Source: Dromiciops gliroides (taxonomy: Eukaryota > Chordata > Mammalia > Microbiotheria > Microbiotheriidae). Taken from it: a DNA stretch of 64,000 nt. The stretch lies in the NCBI RefSeq assembly GCF_019393635.1, contig NC_057862.1, positions 95,913,159 to 95,977,158 of the forward strand, given 5' to 3'. How positions within the stretch are numbered: position 1 is the first letter of the stretch; the number at the start of each line of letters is the position of its first letter. Below the pieces are notes generated by a model. The model ran no database searches and was not told where the DNA came from. It worked only from the letters and a program-made list of their open reading frames with translations. Both the position numbers and the translations under genes were made by a program. Shown here one piece after another: positions 10,591 to 20,759 of this stretch.

Positions 10591-10689
10591 ACAAGAATTC
10601 ACTCTATAACATCCATCCGGAGTGACTGTGCAGCCTATGCTTTAAGAAATTAAAAGATATATTATGCCAGGAGACAACAGTTTTTATCA

Positions 10690-10750
10690 TTGGGTAGCTG
10701 TAAGTTGTAGGAAGTTCTTCCTTCTATCAGGCTTAAACCCACTTAAGGAG
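10690..10750 (-). mobile_element. CR1/L3 LINE fragment
   Basis: AGGAAGTTCTTCCTTCTATC followed by AGGCTTAAACCC matches the antisense of the CR1/L3 3' region. Confidence 0.45.
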
Positions 10751-11585
10751 CAAAGATTAATAGGCAGCATAATAATTTTTTTTTTGTATTTTTGAAGAGG
10801 GATTTGGTTTCTTTTGAGCAGAATTAGGTGATTGAATTCCCACCCAAGGGAATGCCTATTCTCTGGAGCCATGAAACAGAAGTTCAATCCTTCTTCTAAA
10901 ATCTAGAAAAGAACTATCAGGGAGCCCCTTAGTTTTCTCCTCTCTAGGCTCTAACCATGACTGTTAATCTTCTCATGATACTTCATTCAAAAGTGGAGCA
11001 GGACCCTTACTTACAAGATAGGTTCTGGATTTTGCTTCTATTTTTAATTAGCATGAGGTTTCCTTCCAGGGGTTGTGTCCTACTATTTGACCTCCTTCTG
11101 GATCTTAATTGTGGGCCAAAGTCTCAGGCAATGGGTCTTAAACTCGATACTTCCATTTTCTACAGTATCAATCAGGCATTATTGGAAAATCTACACCAGG
11201 AAGTTGCTGAACAAATGAGGCTATGTGAAGAATGGTTAGTTCATGTGTTCATGGCATTTCTTTTCAGAGATGAAGCTGAATGATTGAACTATTTCTATGA
11301 AGCACGAACATGACTACCCACCAGATATACATTCGCTGCTTGTCATTTGACTACTCCATGAGGCTGGAATGTGTTATAGGAAAGATGGAAAGATGCTTGA
11401 AGTCTGGTGTTAAAGAGCAATTTTTAATAAACAGTATTTTATTAATTCAGAACAAATTAGACTCAGAGAAGAAAGGAGGCAAAAAATTATTGGTCTTCTC
11501 CCTCAAAATATTGCACTTCCTGTTCCTGACAAATAAGAGACTTAACTATTTTGTATTATAATAAACTTTCCTAATGCATGTGTCC
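10751..11585. other. No recognised feature
   Basis: A 108-codon open frame (10957-11283, plus) has no family I recognise and no splice-site or codon evidence. I do not call it a gene. Confidence 0.4.
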
Positions 11586-11589
11586 ACCT

Positions 11590-11985
11590 TTGATATCTTT
11601 CCCACTCAATTTTTCTCCATAAATCACTGCCAGATGAATCTCCTTCAGCTATAGCTCTTGTCTATTCACTTTTGCAAACCTTCAAGGCCTATTTCATTCC
11701 TGCTTTTTGAAATCCTTCCTATCGTTTAAAGTCCAGCTTAAATGGCATGCCTTCTATGAAACCTTCCCTATTATTACAGCCAGAAATTCTCTCCCCTCTT
11801 GGAACTATCATAAGAACTTTGTCTCATTACATGGCACAAGTAACTCTGATACAAAGTAGGATGTCTCCCCCCACCCTAACTAGACATTAAGTTTTGTGAG
11901 GTAAGAGACTGTCTGTGTCCTGTATCTCTCTTCCCCTCTCAGTGCTGGTAAGTACCATATTTGTAGAATGTATGACTGAACAGCC
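11590..11985 (+). mobile_element. L2 LINE 3' end
   Basis: It shows the standard L2 3' order in sense: AAAGTCCAGCTTAAATGGCA, CCTTCTATGAAACCTTCCC, then a GAGGTAAGAGACTGTCTGTG block and a decayed tail. Confidence 0.75.
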
Positions 11986-12285
11986 ACATTAGCCTCATTC
12001 ACTCTCCATTTTTTTGATTTGAGGAATATTTAAAGTCTTTCCTCTCACTATATTCAAAACATCTTTTCTACCAGGTGGTCAGGGATTGCTGAAATTTTAC
12101 CATTTGTGTGGGAATCATTTATTTGGGAATAAAACATTTTTGGATATTAAAAAGCACATTCCCTTGGGAACACAGACATTTTCACCTATTTATTCTCAGT
12201 ATGAATTTGTTTATTGGATCCTTTGGATTGAGACGTATACCATCAAGCACAACTACTTCCAAGTAGTAGGTATTCAATAGATTCT

Positions 12286-12461
12286 TGTTTTTGTTTGTTT
12301 TTTTGTTTTGTTTTGTTTTGCTTTTAGTGAGGCAATTGGGGTTAAGTGACTTGCCCAGGGTCACACAGCTAGTAAGTGTTAAGTGTCTGAGGCCGGATTT
12401 GAACTCAGGTATTCTTGACTCCAGAGCCAGTGCTCTATCCACTGCGCCATCTAGCTGCCCC
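12286..12461 (-). mobile_element. tRNA-derived marsupial SINE, AATTGCCTCAC type
   Basis: The full-length copy has its A-rich tail on the left. A perfect 15-bp target duplication TATTCAATAGATTCT flanks it at 12271-12285 and 12462-12476. The intact duplication suggests a fairly recent insertion. Confidence 0.95.
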
Positions 12462-12864
12462 TATTCAATAGATTCTAAATGAATAAAGTTGATAAGTATC
12501 TATAAGAACCATATAGAAAAAGGCCTGGGTATTTTAGTTCTGTGAGGGAACCTTTCACAGCTACAGTAACATGGGGATACTGGCTACTTTGGTCATATTC
12601 CATCAAGAATAAGAATGAGGGAAATAAAGAAGAAAGTCCCTGTTTTTAATTAAAGCAAGCTCTGAGCAGTATATTAAAAATTCCATAAACATTAAGAATC
12701 AAATGAAAAGCTTCTAACTTTCTTATGAAGAACCATACTGAGTCTTTTTGCCTAATACCGAAAAAACATCAATAGCTGGACAAATTATCTATGCTCATCA
12801 GAAATCATACTTTGAGTATGCATGTAAAATTGTTCAAGTCCAAAAATAGAGTGTACTGCCTTAG

Positions 12865-12990
12865 GGTGTTGTGAATTTCTCGTCATTGAAAAATTCCAAA
12901 CTGAGGCTGGATGACCACTTGCCAAAGAAGTTGTAGAGAGTGGTAATATTTCAGACAGGATGGATATCTCTGATATTCCTTCTAAGACTA
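12865..12990 (+). mobile_element. CR1/L3 LINE fragment
   Basis: GAGGCTGGATGACCACTTGC is a hallmark of the CR1/L3 3' end and is followed by decayed sequence. Confidence 0.6.
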
Positions 12991-13853
12991 AACAGCATTA
13001 AGTCAACTGTTCCCCTCTGGACCTAATGTTTCCTATAGAATGAAGTTTTGGGGCTAGATGAGTTTTCTGATGGGGTGGAGTCAAGATCAAGGAAAAAAGT
13101 CAGGGACTCCCCTGAGCTCTCCCACATTCCCCTCCAAACAACTTTAAATAATAACTCAAAATAAAGATTGGAGTGTCAGAACCCACAAAATGATGGGGTA
13201 AAATGATTTTTCAACCAAAGACATCTTAGAAGTTCTGGAGGAAAGATCTATCACACTGATGTGAGAGTGGAGTATAGTCCAGTGCAAGCAATGTGCAGGC
13301 AAGCCAGCAGCAAGACCCCAATCCCCTGTACAATGCAGCCATCAATGGGCCATGCCCAGCACAAACCAGCAGCAGGCTTTCAGCGCAACTGATTCTGCAC
13401 CAGAAGCTTCTTGAACTCTCAGGCCACAGAGAGCAAAGGGTAAGAAAACTGGTCATAAGGAAATTACAGGGGTCCCTCTAATGACACTGGGTGCAGGACT
13501 CTGTTGAATTGCCCATTTGCAGATACAGGTCACAGTCCTGGTTTGAAGTCCTAGGGTAAGGAGGAGTACTAGCACATCAGAGTTCATGGCAGCAGAGGAG
13601 CAGGATCCTATTAACAGTTCTAGGACAAAAAAGAGTGCTTGACCTCAGCACAGATCAGGAGAGTAGTAAACACATCTCTCCTTAGATCCTACCACCTTGC
13701 AAAAACTAAAAACTTACAGATCCCTAGAACTACCTCTGAAAACAGCAACACAAAAAACCTGAACCTTGGGACAATGACCTCTCCATCCTGGAGCAAAGCC
13801 CAACTTTAACATAAAGTTAAAAGTTGAGAAATAGGCTGGAAAATTAGTCAATG

Positions 13854-13854
<1 letters not shown>

Positions 13855-13889
<35 letters not shown>

Positions 13890-13892
13890 CAA
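13855..13892. repeat. (AAC)n microsatellite
   Basis: A CAA/AAC trinucleotide run inside the L1. Confidence 0.95.
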
Positions 13893-15312
13893 CACCAGAG
13901 AAAGTTGCTATAGTGACAAGGATGATCAAAACACAAACTCAGGAGAAAACAAAGTCAAAACTGCTATATCCAAAGTATCAGGAAAATGTGAATTGGTCTC
14001 GAAAACACAAAAAATAATTCCTTGAAGATCTAAAAAGGGATTTAAAAAATCAAATAATAGAAGCAAGGGGAAAATTTTGGAAAAGAAATGAAAGTCATGC
14101 AAGAAAATTGTGAAAAAGAGTGAACTGCTTAATAAAGGAAGCACAAAACTAATGAAGAAAATAAAACTTTAAAAAACAGAATAAACTAAATGGTAAAAGA
14201 TGCACAAAAATACACTGACAAGAAGAAGGGAAATGATGGACAAAACTCACTGAAGAAAGCAATTCTTTAAAAAGTAAAATTGGTCAAATGGAAAAGGAGA
14301 TGGAAAAGCTCACTGAAAAACAATAATTCCTTAAAAATTAGAACTGGGCAAGTGGAAGCTAATGAATTCATGGGACATCAAGAAACAATAATAAAAAATC
14401 AAAAGAATTAAAAAATAGAAGAATTTTGTGATGATGGGCTGGTGGAAGGGAAGGTGGATTGGCAGAGACAGTAGTCAGAAGTAACTTTTGGGAATTGACA
14501 GGGTGAAAGGTGAGAGAGAGAGAGAGAGAAGGACAAATGGGGAAAATAGTAATAACTAAAAACTATACATCAAGTTTCTCTGATAAAGACCTCATTTCTC
14601 AAATGTATAGAGAATTGAGTCAAATTTATAAGCCATTCCCCAATTGATAAATGGTCAAATTATATGAACAGGTAATTTTCAGACAAAGTAATCAAAGCTA
14701 CCTATAGCCATATGAGAAAAAATACTATAAATCGCTATTGGTTGGAGAAATGCAAATTAAAATAGTTCTGAGGTACCATCTCATACCTATAAGATTGGCT
14801 AATTTATAGAAAAGGAAAATAACAGATGTTGTAGGGAGTATGGGAAAATTGAGAAACTAGTGCACTGTTGGTGGATTGTTGTGAAATGATCCAATCATTC
14901 TGGAGAACAATTCGGAACTATGCCTGAAGGGCTATGAAACCTTGTATACCTTTGATCCAGTAATACCACTACTAGGTCTGCATCCCCAAGAGAAAAAAAT
15001 AAACAAAACAAAAAGGAAAAGGACCTATATATACACAAATATTTATAGCAGCTTTTTTCTTGTGACAAATAATTGGAAATTGAGGGGATACCCATCAATT
15101 AGGGAATAGATTGTGATGGAATACTATTGTGCTATAAGAAATGACAAGCAAGATGGTTTCAGAAAAACCTGGGAAGACTTATATGAACTAATGCAAAGTA
15201 AAGTAAGCAGAACCAGGAGTACATTGTACACAGTAATAGCAATATTGTATCATAAGCTGAAAGTGACTTAGCTAGTCTTAACGATACAATGATCTAAGAA
15301 AATTATGAAGCA

Positions 15313-15480
15313 TCCTTTTTTTAAAATTAAAAAAAAATGTTTTGGTTTTTGGTGAGGCAATTAGGGTTAAGTGACTTGTCCAGGGACACTCAGCTAGTAA
15401 GTGTCAAATGTCTGAGGCCGGATTTGAACTCAGGTCTTCCTGAATCCAGGGCTCTATCCACTGTGCCACCTAGCTGCCCC
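15313..15480 (-). mobile_element. tRNA-derived marsupial SINE
   Basis: A reversed SINE in the L1 3' UTR with target duplication TGAAGCAT (15305-15312 and 15481-15488). Confidence 0.9.
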
Positions 15481-15784
15481 TGAAGCATACTTGAAAAAAA
15501 AAAAACCTTTAGTTTTTCTTTTGTTTTGGTCTTTTTTTCAAAGCATGACTAATATGGAAATTTGTTTTTCATGACTATACACGTATACCCTATGTTGAAT
15601 TGCTTACCTTATCAATGAGAAAAGAGGGTAAGAAAGAATTTGGAACACAAAATTAAAAAAAAATTAAAAAAACATTTTTACATGTAATTGGGGAAAATAA
15701 AATATTAAGTATGTGATTTCTTGGAATTTGCTCAGAACTTTCTATTATTCTAGATTCTCCAAAAGTGAAACATGGAACTACTGC

Positions 15785-16015
15785 ATGGTTTGTAAAAAGA
15801 ATACTGGTTGCATCATAATATTTAGGTTCAAATCCTGGCTCATTATTAACATTGGTTCCTTTGTGGTATCCTTGTATCTGTCATATGTGATCTTGGGCAA
15901 ATCACTTAACCTTTAGAGGCCTCAGTTTCCTCATCTGTAAAACAAAAAAGTAGAATAAAATGGGCTCCTTTCAGCTCTACATCTATGATCCTACAATCCT
16001 ATTAGTTTCCTTCTA
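15785..16015 (+). mobile_element. MIR/Ther-type SINE
   Basis: GGTTCAAATCCTGGCTC, a stretch of extra sequence, then TGATCTTGGGCAAATCACTT and CTCAGTTTCCTCATCTGTAA. It ends in a CTCCTTTCAGCTCTACATC-type tail. Confidence 0.75.
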
Positions 16016-16124
16016 GGTCTGAGTCTATGACACCATAATCCTATATGTGTAATGTTTTGGGGTCTTATGGCAGCACCATGGACAGAAGAATCTCTGCTAT
16101 CCTCTTGATACAAGTAAGTCTATA

Positions 16125-16520
16125 GTCTCATAGAACAATACAGATGGAAGGGACCTTGGAGATTGTGTAGTCTGGGGATTCTTAACCCCAGGGTCCATGG
16201 ACCCAGTGGATAAATTCTAAGGGTCTGTGAATTTGGATAGGATTTTTAAAAAATCTTTATTTCAATACAATAGGTTCCTATTGTAATACCATTCATTTCA
16301 TTTTTATTCATTTAAGCATATTATTCTAAGAAGGGGTCCTTCAGCTTTACTAGACTACTAAAGAGGTTCTTGACAACAAAATGGCAAAGAATCCCTGTTT
16401 TATTCCATCTTCTTCAATTGACTGAGGGGAAGGCAGACTCAAAAATGACAAATAATTTGCCAAAGGTCACATAGTGAGTTAGTGTCAGAAGTGATCTGAT
16501 TCTAAAGCAGGTTTGTTTTT
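16125..16520 (-). mobile_element. Ancient MIR-related SINE split by a hAT-like element
   Basis: GATGGAAGGGACCTTGGAGA on the left and GCCAAAGGTCACATAGTGAG on the right are two parts of the same old SINE. The break falls at the motif that is ATCTAGTC in better copies. Confidence 0.65.
16173..16397. mobile_element. hAT-like non-autonomous DNA transposon (MER5-like)
   Basis: The ends are inverted: TGGGGATTCTT on the left against the complement of AAGAATCCCTG on the right. The interior has GGGTCCATGGACCC and GGGTCTGTGAATTTGG, the style of MER5-type hAT elements. The flanking 8-mers (16165-16172, 16398-16405) agree at 5 of 8 positions, consistent with a decayed 8-bp duplication. Confidence 0.65.
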
Positions 16521-17021
16521 CTTGAGGTGTTGCTTATGCTTTCACAGGCTATTCAGTGACTGTCTTGTCAACTGTGCCAGATCTCACGAGGCCTTGAACA
16601 ACCCAGTTTCCAAAGGAATGAGATGAAGAAGCACATTGCAGTCATTTTCTAATTTAATGTTGTCCTTTTTGATGACCCAGAAATTATCAACCTAGGCTTA
16701 TGCATTTGATCATCAAGGAAACCCTTCTGGCCCTGCAGGCCATAAGGATTGTCAGAAGTCCCTGAGACCATTTAATAAGTGCTGAAGGCTCTGAAGTCCA
16801 TAGTCTGTAGATGAGGGATCATCAGATAATTTGTAGAGTCAGCATAGCCCCTCTGCCTTACAGTCAGCTTAAAGACAGTCAAGAGCACAGAACAAGCCAT
16901 GCCAGGAAATACTTCTTGTTGTTCAGTTGTTTCAGTCATGTTCAATTCTTCAGGACCCCATTTGGGATTTTCTTGGTAAAGATACTGGAGTGGTTTGTCA
17001 TTTCCTTCTCCAGCTCATTTT

Positions 17022-17502
17022 TTTTTTTTTGGTGAGGCATTTGGGGTTAAGTGATGTTAAAGGCTAAAATTCTAGCTAAACTGACTAAAATATCTAATGA
17101 GTGGTTGCCAATTCATTATAAGCTTTAGCAAGAGTTAGACTTTTAAGCATTTATTAAGGAGAATAAGAATTTGGTAAAGAGAGAGAGAAAGGCCTACATT
17201 CATCTATCTATTAAAGGGAGAGTGCATTCCTAGCTCCGTTCTCTGCCAGAGTCCACAGGAAAAGAGAGGTGAATCAGCGTGCCAGGCTCCCCCTTCTTCC
17301 TCCTACAAGCAAACGTCACTTCCTGACACCAAAGAAAAGACGCATGGTCTTGCCCTCAAAGACCTTCACCTTATGGGCAGAGCTCTTCTACAGTAAATCT
17401 CCATCAGGTGGCATCATTCCAATTGTTACAGTGACTTGCCCAGAGTCACACAGCTAGTAGGTGTTAAGTGTCTGAGGCCAGATTTGAACTCAGGTCCTTC
17501 TG
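17022..17502 (-). mobile_element. tRNA-derived marsupial SINE, 5'-truncated, carrying an LTR
   Basis: A reversed SINE body lies on both sides of the LTR (TTGGGGTTAAGTGA before, GTGACTTGCCCAGAGTCACA after). It lacks the tRNA-like head. The target duplication is TCCAGCTCATTTT (17009-17021 and 17503-17515). Confidence 0.9.
17055..17430 (-). mobile_element. Solo LTR, class I-like, copy 2 of 3
   Basis: It starts TGTTAAAGGCT and ends ATTGTTACA, with a perfect GTGA duplication (17051-17054, 17431-17434). The host SINE reads straight through once the LTR and one GTGA are removed, so both boundaries are exact. On the minus strand AATAAA is at plus 17150-17155. Confidence 0.95.
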
Positions 17503-17844
17503 TCCAGCTCATTTTACAGATAAGGAAATTGAGGCAAATAGAGTTAAGTGACTTGTTCACTTAACCAGTAAGTGCCTAAGGTCAAATTTGAACTCAGGTC
17601 TTCCAGGTCTCCAGGCCCAGTACTTTATCCATGTACCCCCTGGCTACCAGGAAATACTAACCCCTGAACAAAGATCTCCATTCTAGATGTCCACAGCTTG
17701 CTTCTAACCAAGTACTCCATAACTTTGGGAAATAATAGAATAACATTGTCATTAAGACTTCCCATGGAGGTGGTGATCTACACTTGTCAAAGAGTTTTCA
17801 CATCCATTATTCCATTTGATAATAAGTGTTGTGAAAAATCCCCA

Positions 17845-18050
17845 TTCATGTAGAACTTCAGCATTTACAGAGTGCTTTTCTCAACACAACCTTGTGTGGT
17901 GGGCAGTACTGGTAGCATTTCTCTCATATCATTATCTTTATTTACAAATAAGGAAACTGAGGTTCAAAAGAAGAAAAGGCTAAACCAGGATCACTGAACT
18001 ATGAAGTATTAGAGCAAAGATTCAGATAAATTCTAGTAACTTGTCTACAG
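17845..18050 (-). mobile_element. MIR-type SINE
   Basis: GCATTTACAGAGTGCTTTTC, then CAAATAAGGAAACTGAGG, then a decayed receptor-like block. Confidence 0.65.
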
Positions 18051-18111
18051 GTCCAATATATTTTTTTTCTTTATTTCCCCCTCTTATTATTATGAAGTCA
18101 TAATATATGAA

Positions 18112-18290
18112 CAGCATGGCACTGTGGATGTAGTGCTGGCTTCTGAAGCAGGCAGACCTGGGAGTGTTCAATGTGCTGTGTGAGCAAAGTTCCAGGCAGC
18201 CCTCTAAACCCCTGATAGAAGGAGTTTTCTTATCTGGAAGTACTATATACCAGTTTAGTCACAGGTCCATACCTTATCCCTGGCGAGTAC
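18112..18290 (+). mobile_element. SINE of the TCACAGGTCC-tail type
   Basis: The head is ATGGCACTGTGGATG-like, and the end reads GGAGTTTTCTTATCTGG, then TATACCAGTTTAGTCACAGG. The same 3' end occurs at 26.6 and 48.0 kb. Confidence 0.6.
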
Positions 18291-18550
18291 TTTACCATCA
18301 ACAAACATCTAGATTCTAATAGGCAAACAGCAAAAAAGGAGTGGGAATTAAACCATGAACTTCTTTGGGTAGTTTCTTTTTTCTTTCTTTTTTTGAAAGT
18401 ATATTAAGTTTAATCCAGTAATGACAAAAATTCCCTCATTTATGTCCCTTTCTGATTTTATTTCTATTTTCTTTTGTACATTTTTTGTTTCACTGAAGCT
18501 CTTTTATGTTTTGTTGTAGTTGTTATCAGTATCTTTATCACTTCCTACTG

Positions 18551-18945
18551 GGACAGCTATGTGGTGTAGTGGACACAGCAGCAGGCTCAGAGTCAAGAAG
18601 ACCTGAGCTTTAACCTGGCCTCAGACTCTTACTAGCTGTATGACCCCGGCCAAGTCACTAAACCTTGTTTTCCTCAGTTACCTCATACAAAAAATGATTC
18701 AGAGAAAGAAATGACAAATCACTCCAGTATTTGTTTGTGTGTGTGTGTGGCAAGTGGGGTTAAGTGACTTGTCCAGCGTCACACAGCTAGTAAGTGTCAA
18801 GTGTCTGAGGCTGTATTTGAACTCAGGTCCTCCTGACTCCAGGGCTGGTGCTCTATCCACTGCACCACCTAGCTGCTCCCCACTCCAGGATTTTTACCAA
18901 GAAAACCCCAAATGGAGTCATGAAGAGCTGGATATCACTGATCAA
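18551..18945 (+). mobile_element. SINE of the CACTCCAGTA-tail type, split by another SINE
   Basis: The head starts GGACAGCTATGTGGTG, the body runs to AAATGACAAATCACTCCAG, and the tail continues after the inner SINE with ACCAAGAAAACCCCAAATGG. Confidence 0.8.
18731..18880 (-). mobile_element. tRNA-derived marsupial SINE
   Basis: A reversed copy with its tail replaced by a short TG run. The target duplication is CACTCCAGTA (18720-18729) against CACTCCAGGA (18881-18890). Confidence 0.85.
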
Positions 18946-19369
18946 CACTAAGAATACTAACTAAGCTCCCCTGCAAATAGAAACCCACTCTTGTAGCAAA
19001 GAATCATAGGTAGCATTTATCCAATGCTTTTAAATGTTTCTTTAAATTTCAGAAAAAAAACTGGAAAGACTTAAGTGGACTGATGCTGAGTGAAGTGAGC
19101 AGTACCAGGAGAACATTGTACATAGTAACAGCAACATTGTGGGATGATCAACTGTGATAGACATCTCTTTTCAGCAACACAATGATCCAAGACAATTCCA
19201 AAAAACTCATGATGGAAAATGTTTTCCACATCCAGAAAAAAGAACTGGATTCTGAATGCAGATTGAGTCCGTCTGTTTTGTTGTTGTTATTGTTTTCTTT
19301 TTTGAGGCTTTTCCCTTGTGTTCTGATTCTTCTTTCACAACATGACCAATGTAGAAATATGTTTAATGT

Positions 19370-19461
19370 GATTGTATATATATACACACACACATATATT
19401 ATATATAGTATATATATATATCTATTGTGTATATATATACACCAATTGTGTGTGTGTATAT

Positions 19462-19493
<32 letters not shown>

Positions 19494-19516
19494 GTACATA
19501 TATATATATATATATA
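19370..19516. repeat. TA/CA/TG-rich simple repeat in an L1 3' UTR
   Basis: Alternating TATA, CACA and GTGT runs. The frames translated from it are artefacts rich in Tyr, Ile and Cys. Confidence 0.9.
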
Positions 19517-19614
19517 TCACCTATATCTTACTGCTTGCTGTCTTGGGGATGGGGGATGAAAGTGAGGGAGGGAGAAAAATTTGGAACAAGAAATCTTATG
19601 AAAACAAATGTTGA

Positions 19615-19777
19615 GGGGGCAGCTAGATGGCATAGTGGATAAAGCACTGGCCCTAGATTCAGGTGGACCTGAGTTCAAATGTGGCCTCAGACACTTGACA
19701 CTTACTAGTTGTGTGACCCTGGGCAAGCCACTTAACCCCCATTGCCCTGCAAAAAAAAAAAAGAAAAAAGGAAAAAA
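19615..19777 (+). mobile_element. tRNA-derived marsupial SINE, ATTGCCCTGC type
   Basis: A sense copy whose 3' end is CCCCCATTGCCCTGC followed by a poly-A-rich tail. The target duplication is GAAAACAAATGTTGA (19600-19614) against GAAAACAAAGGTTGA (19778-19792). Confidence 0.95.
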
Positions 19778-19845
19778 GAAAACAAAGGTTGAAAATTATC
19801 TTACATTTAATGGGAAAATAATAAATACTTTTATGATTTAAATTT

Positions 19846-19930
19846 TTATTTATATTTGTTATCCCCATTTTACAGTTGAGGAAACTGAAGCTGAGTTTAA
19901 GTGACTTGCCCAAGGTCACTATGTAAGTAT
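19846..19930 (-). mobile_element. MIR-type SINE fragment
   Basis: CCCCATTTTACAGTTGAGGA followed by GTGACTTGCCCAAGGTCACT. Confidence 0.7.
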
Positions 19931-20100
19931 GTATCCATATATGCATGTATGTATTCATATATGTGTACATGTATGTATATATACTTTATATATTTATGTG
20001 AAATAAGTGTGTATATATATATATGGCCTTGAATAAATGTGTGTATGTATATATGTATGTGTATGTATGTATGTATGTATAGGTATATGTTTATGTAAAA
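19925..20100. repeat. TATG/TA-rich simple repeat
   Basis: Impure TATG, TACA and GTGT tetranucleotide runs. Confidence 0.85.
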
Positions 20101-20107
20101 ATACTTT

Positions 20108-20218
20108 ACAGGATTATTGTGAGGGTTAAAATGAAAATATATATATACAAGCTATGTATATATGTATACATGTACATATACATACATATTCTCATTTTGA
20201 CCCTCACAATAATCCTGT
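20108..20218. repeat. 111-bp near-palindrome with an AT-rich centre
   Basis: The left arm 20108-20138 and right arm 20188-20218 are inverted copies matching at 29 of 31 positions. The 49-base centre is itself largely self-complementary TATG/CATA sequence. The arms look like the 3' part of a MIR facing a second MIR in the opposite direction, whose body continues to about 20260. Confidence 0.9.
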
Positions 20219-20260
20219 TACCCATTTTATTTGGGAGGAAACCAAGGCACAATGGAGAAA

Positions 20261-20758
20261 ACTGGATCCAGAAAAGCGACTTTCAACTCTCCAAAGCGGG
20301 GTGGGGGGGGCGTTGTATTAATTTCCTGAAATGAGGCCTAAACCTCAAAGAGCTACAAGGGAAGAAGTTAACTTTAGGCTTCTGTGGGAATTCTGGTTTC
20401 TTGGGTGGTGGAATTGCTATCACTGGTCCATCTCACTCAACACCCCAAGACAAGAAGCTGAGGGACATTAAATGATTGGCACAGTAGCTCTCCTCTTTCT
20501 TTTCCATTAAGTTTTCTTAGGTTAGATTCCCCCCAAAAAAGATGGAAGTAGAAACCAGTGACAGATGACAAGTTAAAAGGGCATAGAACCAGGTGGGCCA
20601 AAGAAATTTAGGGAAGATGCTGTGATTTCCATGAAAAATGTGCAGACCAGTAGCAAGCTATGGGCCAGGTAAGTGTGTAGGAAACAGAAGTTGAGACTCT
20701 GTTCAAATTTCATCTTCTACAGAAGCAACCCAACCCTCCTCCCACCCCAATCCCATAA
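20261..20758. other. No recognised feature
   Basis: Unique-looking sequence with a short G run near 20300. No frame or repeat was recognised. Confidence 0.45.
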
Positions 20759-20759
20759 A

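Larger units (their letters stand above)
13065..15705 (+). mobile_element. L1 LINE with both ends but most of ORF2 missing
   Basis: The 5' end starts about 13072 with GGGGTGGAGTCAAGATCAAG, the usual start of marsupial L1 5' UTRs. Decayed ORF1-like sequence follows (about 13920-14410, Lys/Glu-rich, several stops), holding an (AAC)n run at 13855-13892. At about 14430-14545 it changes to other sequence. From about 14550 it reads as the very end of ORF2 and the 3' UTR, ending in AAAATAAAATATTAAG near 15705. A SINE (15313-15480) interrupts the 3' UTR. Confidence 0.75.
16914..17648 (-). mobile_element. SINE of the CACTCCAGTA-tail type, outer member of a triple nest
   Basis: Its 3' tail lies at 16917-17008 (reverse of the ACCCCAAATGGAGTC and CACTCCAGTA tail seen at 18.9 and 53.2 kb). 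Its body resumes at 17516 and its head ends at 17648. The target duplication is AGGAAATACT (16904-16913 and 17649-17658). Elements at 17022-17502 and 17055-17430 are nested inside it. Confidence 0.85.
19050..19845 (+). mobile_element. L1 3' UTR with nested SINE
   Basis: GCAGTACCAGGAGAACATTG near the start, then the L1 3' UTR body, a TA/CA-rich block (19370-19516), TTGCTGTCTTGGGGATGGGG, and an end at ATTTAATGGGAAAATAATAA. A SINE interrupts it at 19615-19777. Confidence 0.85.

Noticed and set aside
10957..11283. 108-codon plus frame
   Set aside because: No recognised motif, no splice or promoter evidence, and length within chance expectation for AT-rich DNA with few stops.
12182..12482. Frames reading GLSDLPRVTQLVSVKCLRP and similar, recurring at 18.7, 19.5, 49.8 and 52.5 kb
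   Set aside because: The recurring peptide is the antisense translation of the SINE body, not a gene family.
19182..19642. Three overlapping Tyr/Ile-rich frames
   Set aside because: They translate the TA/CA repeat in an L1 3' UTR and differ only by frame.
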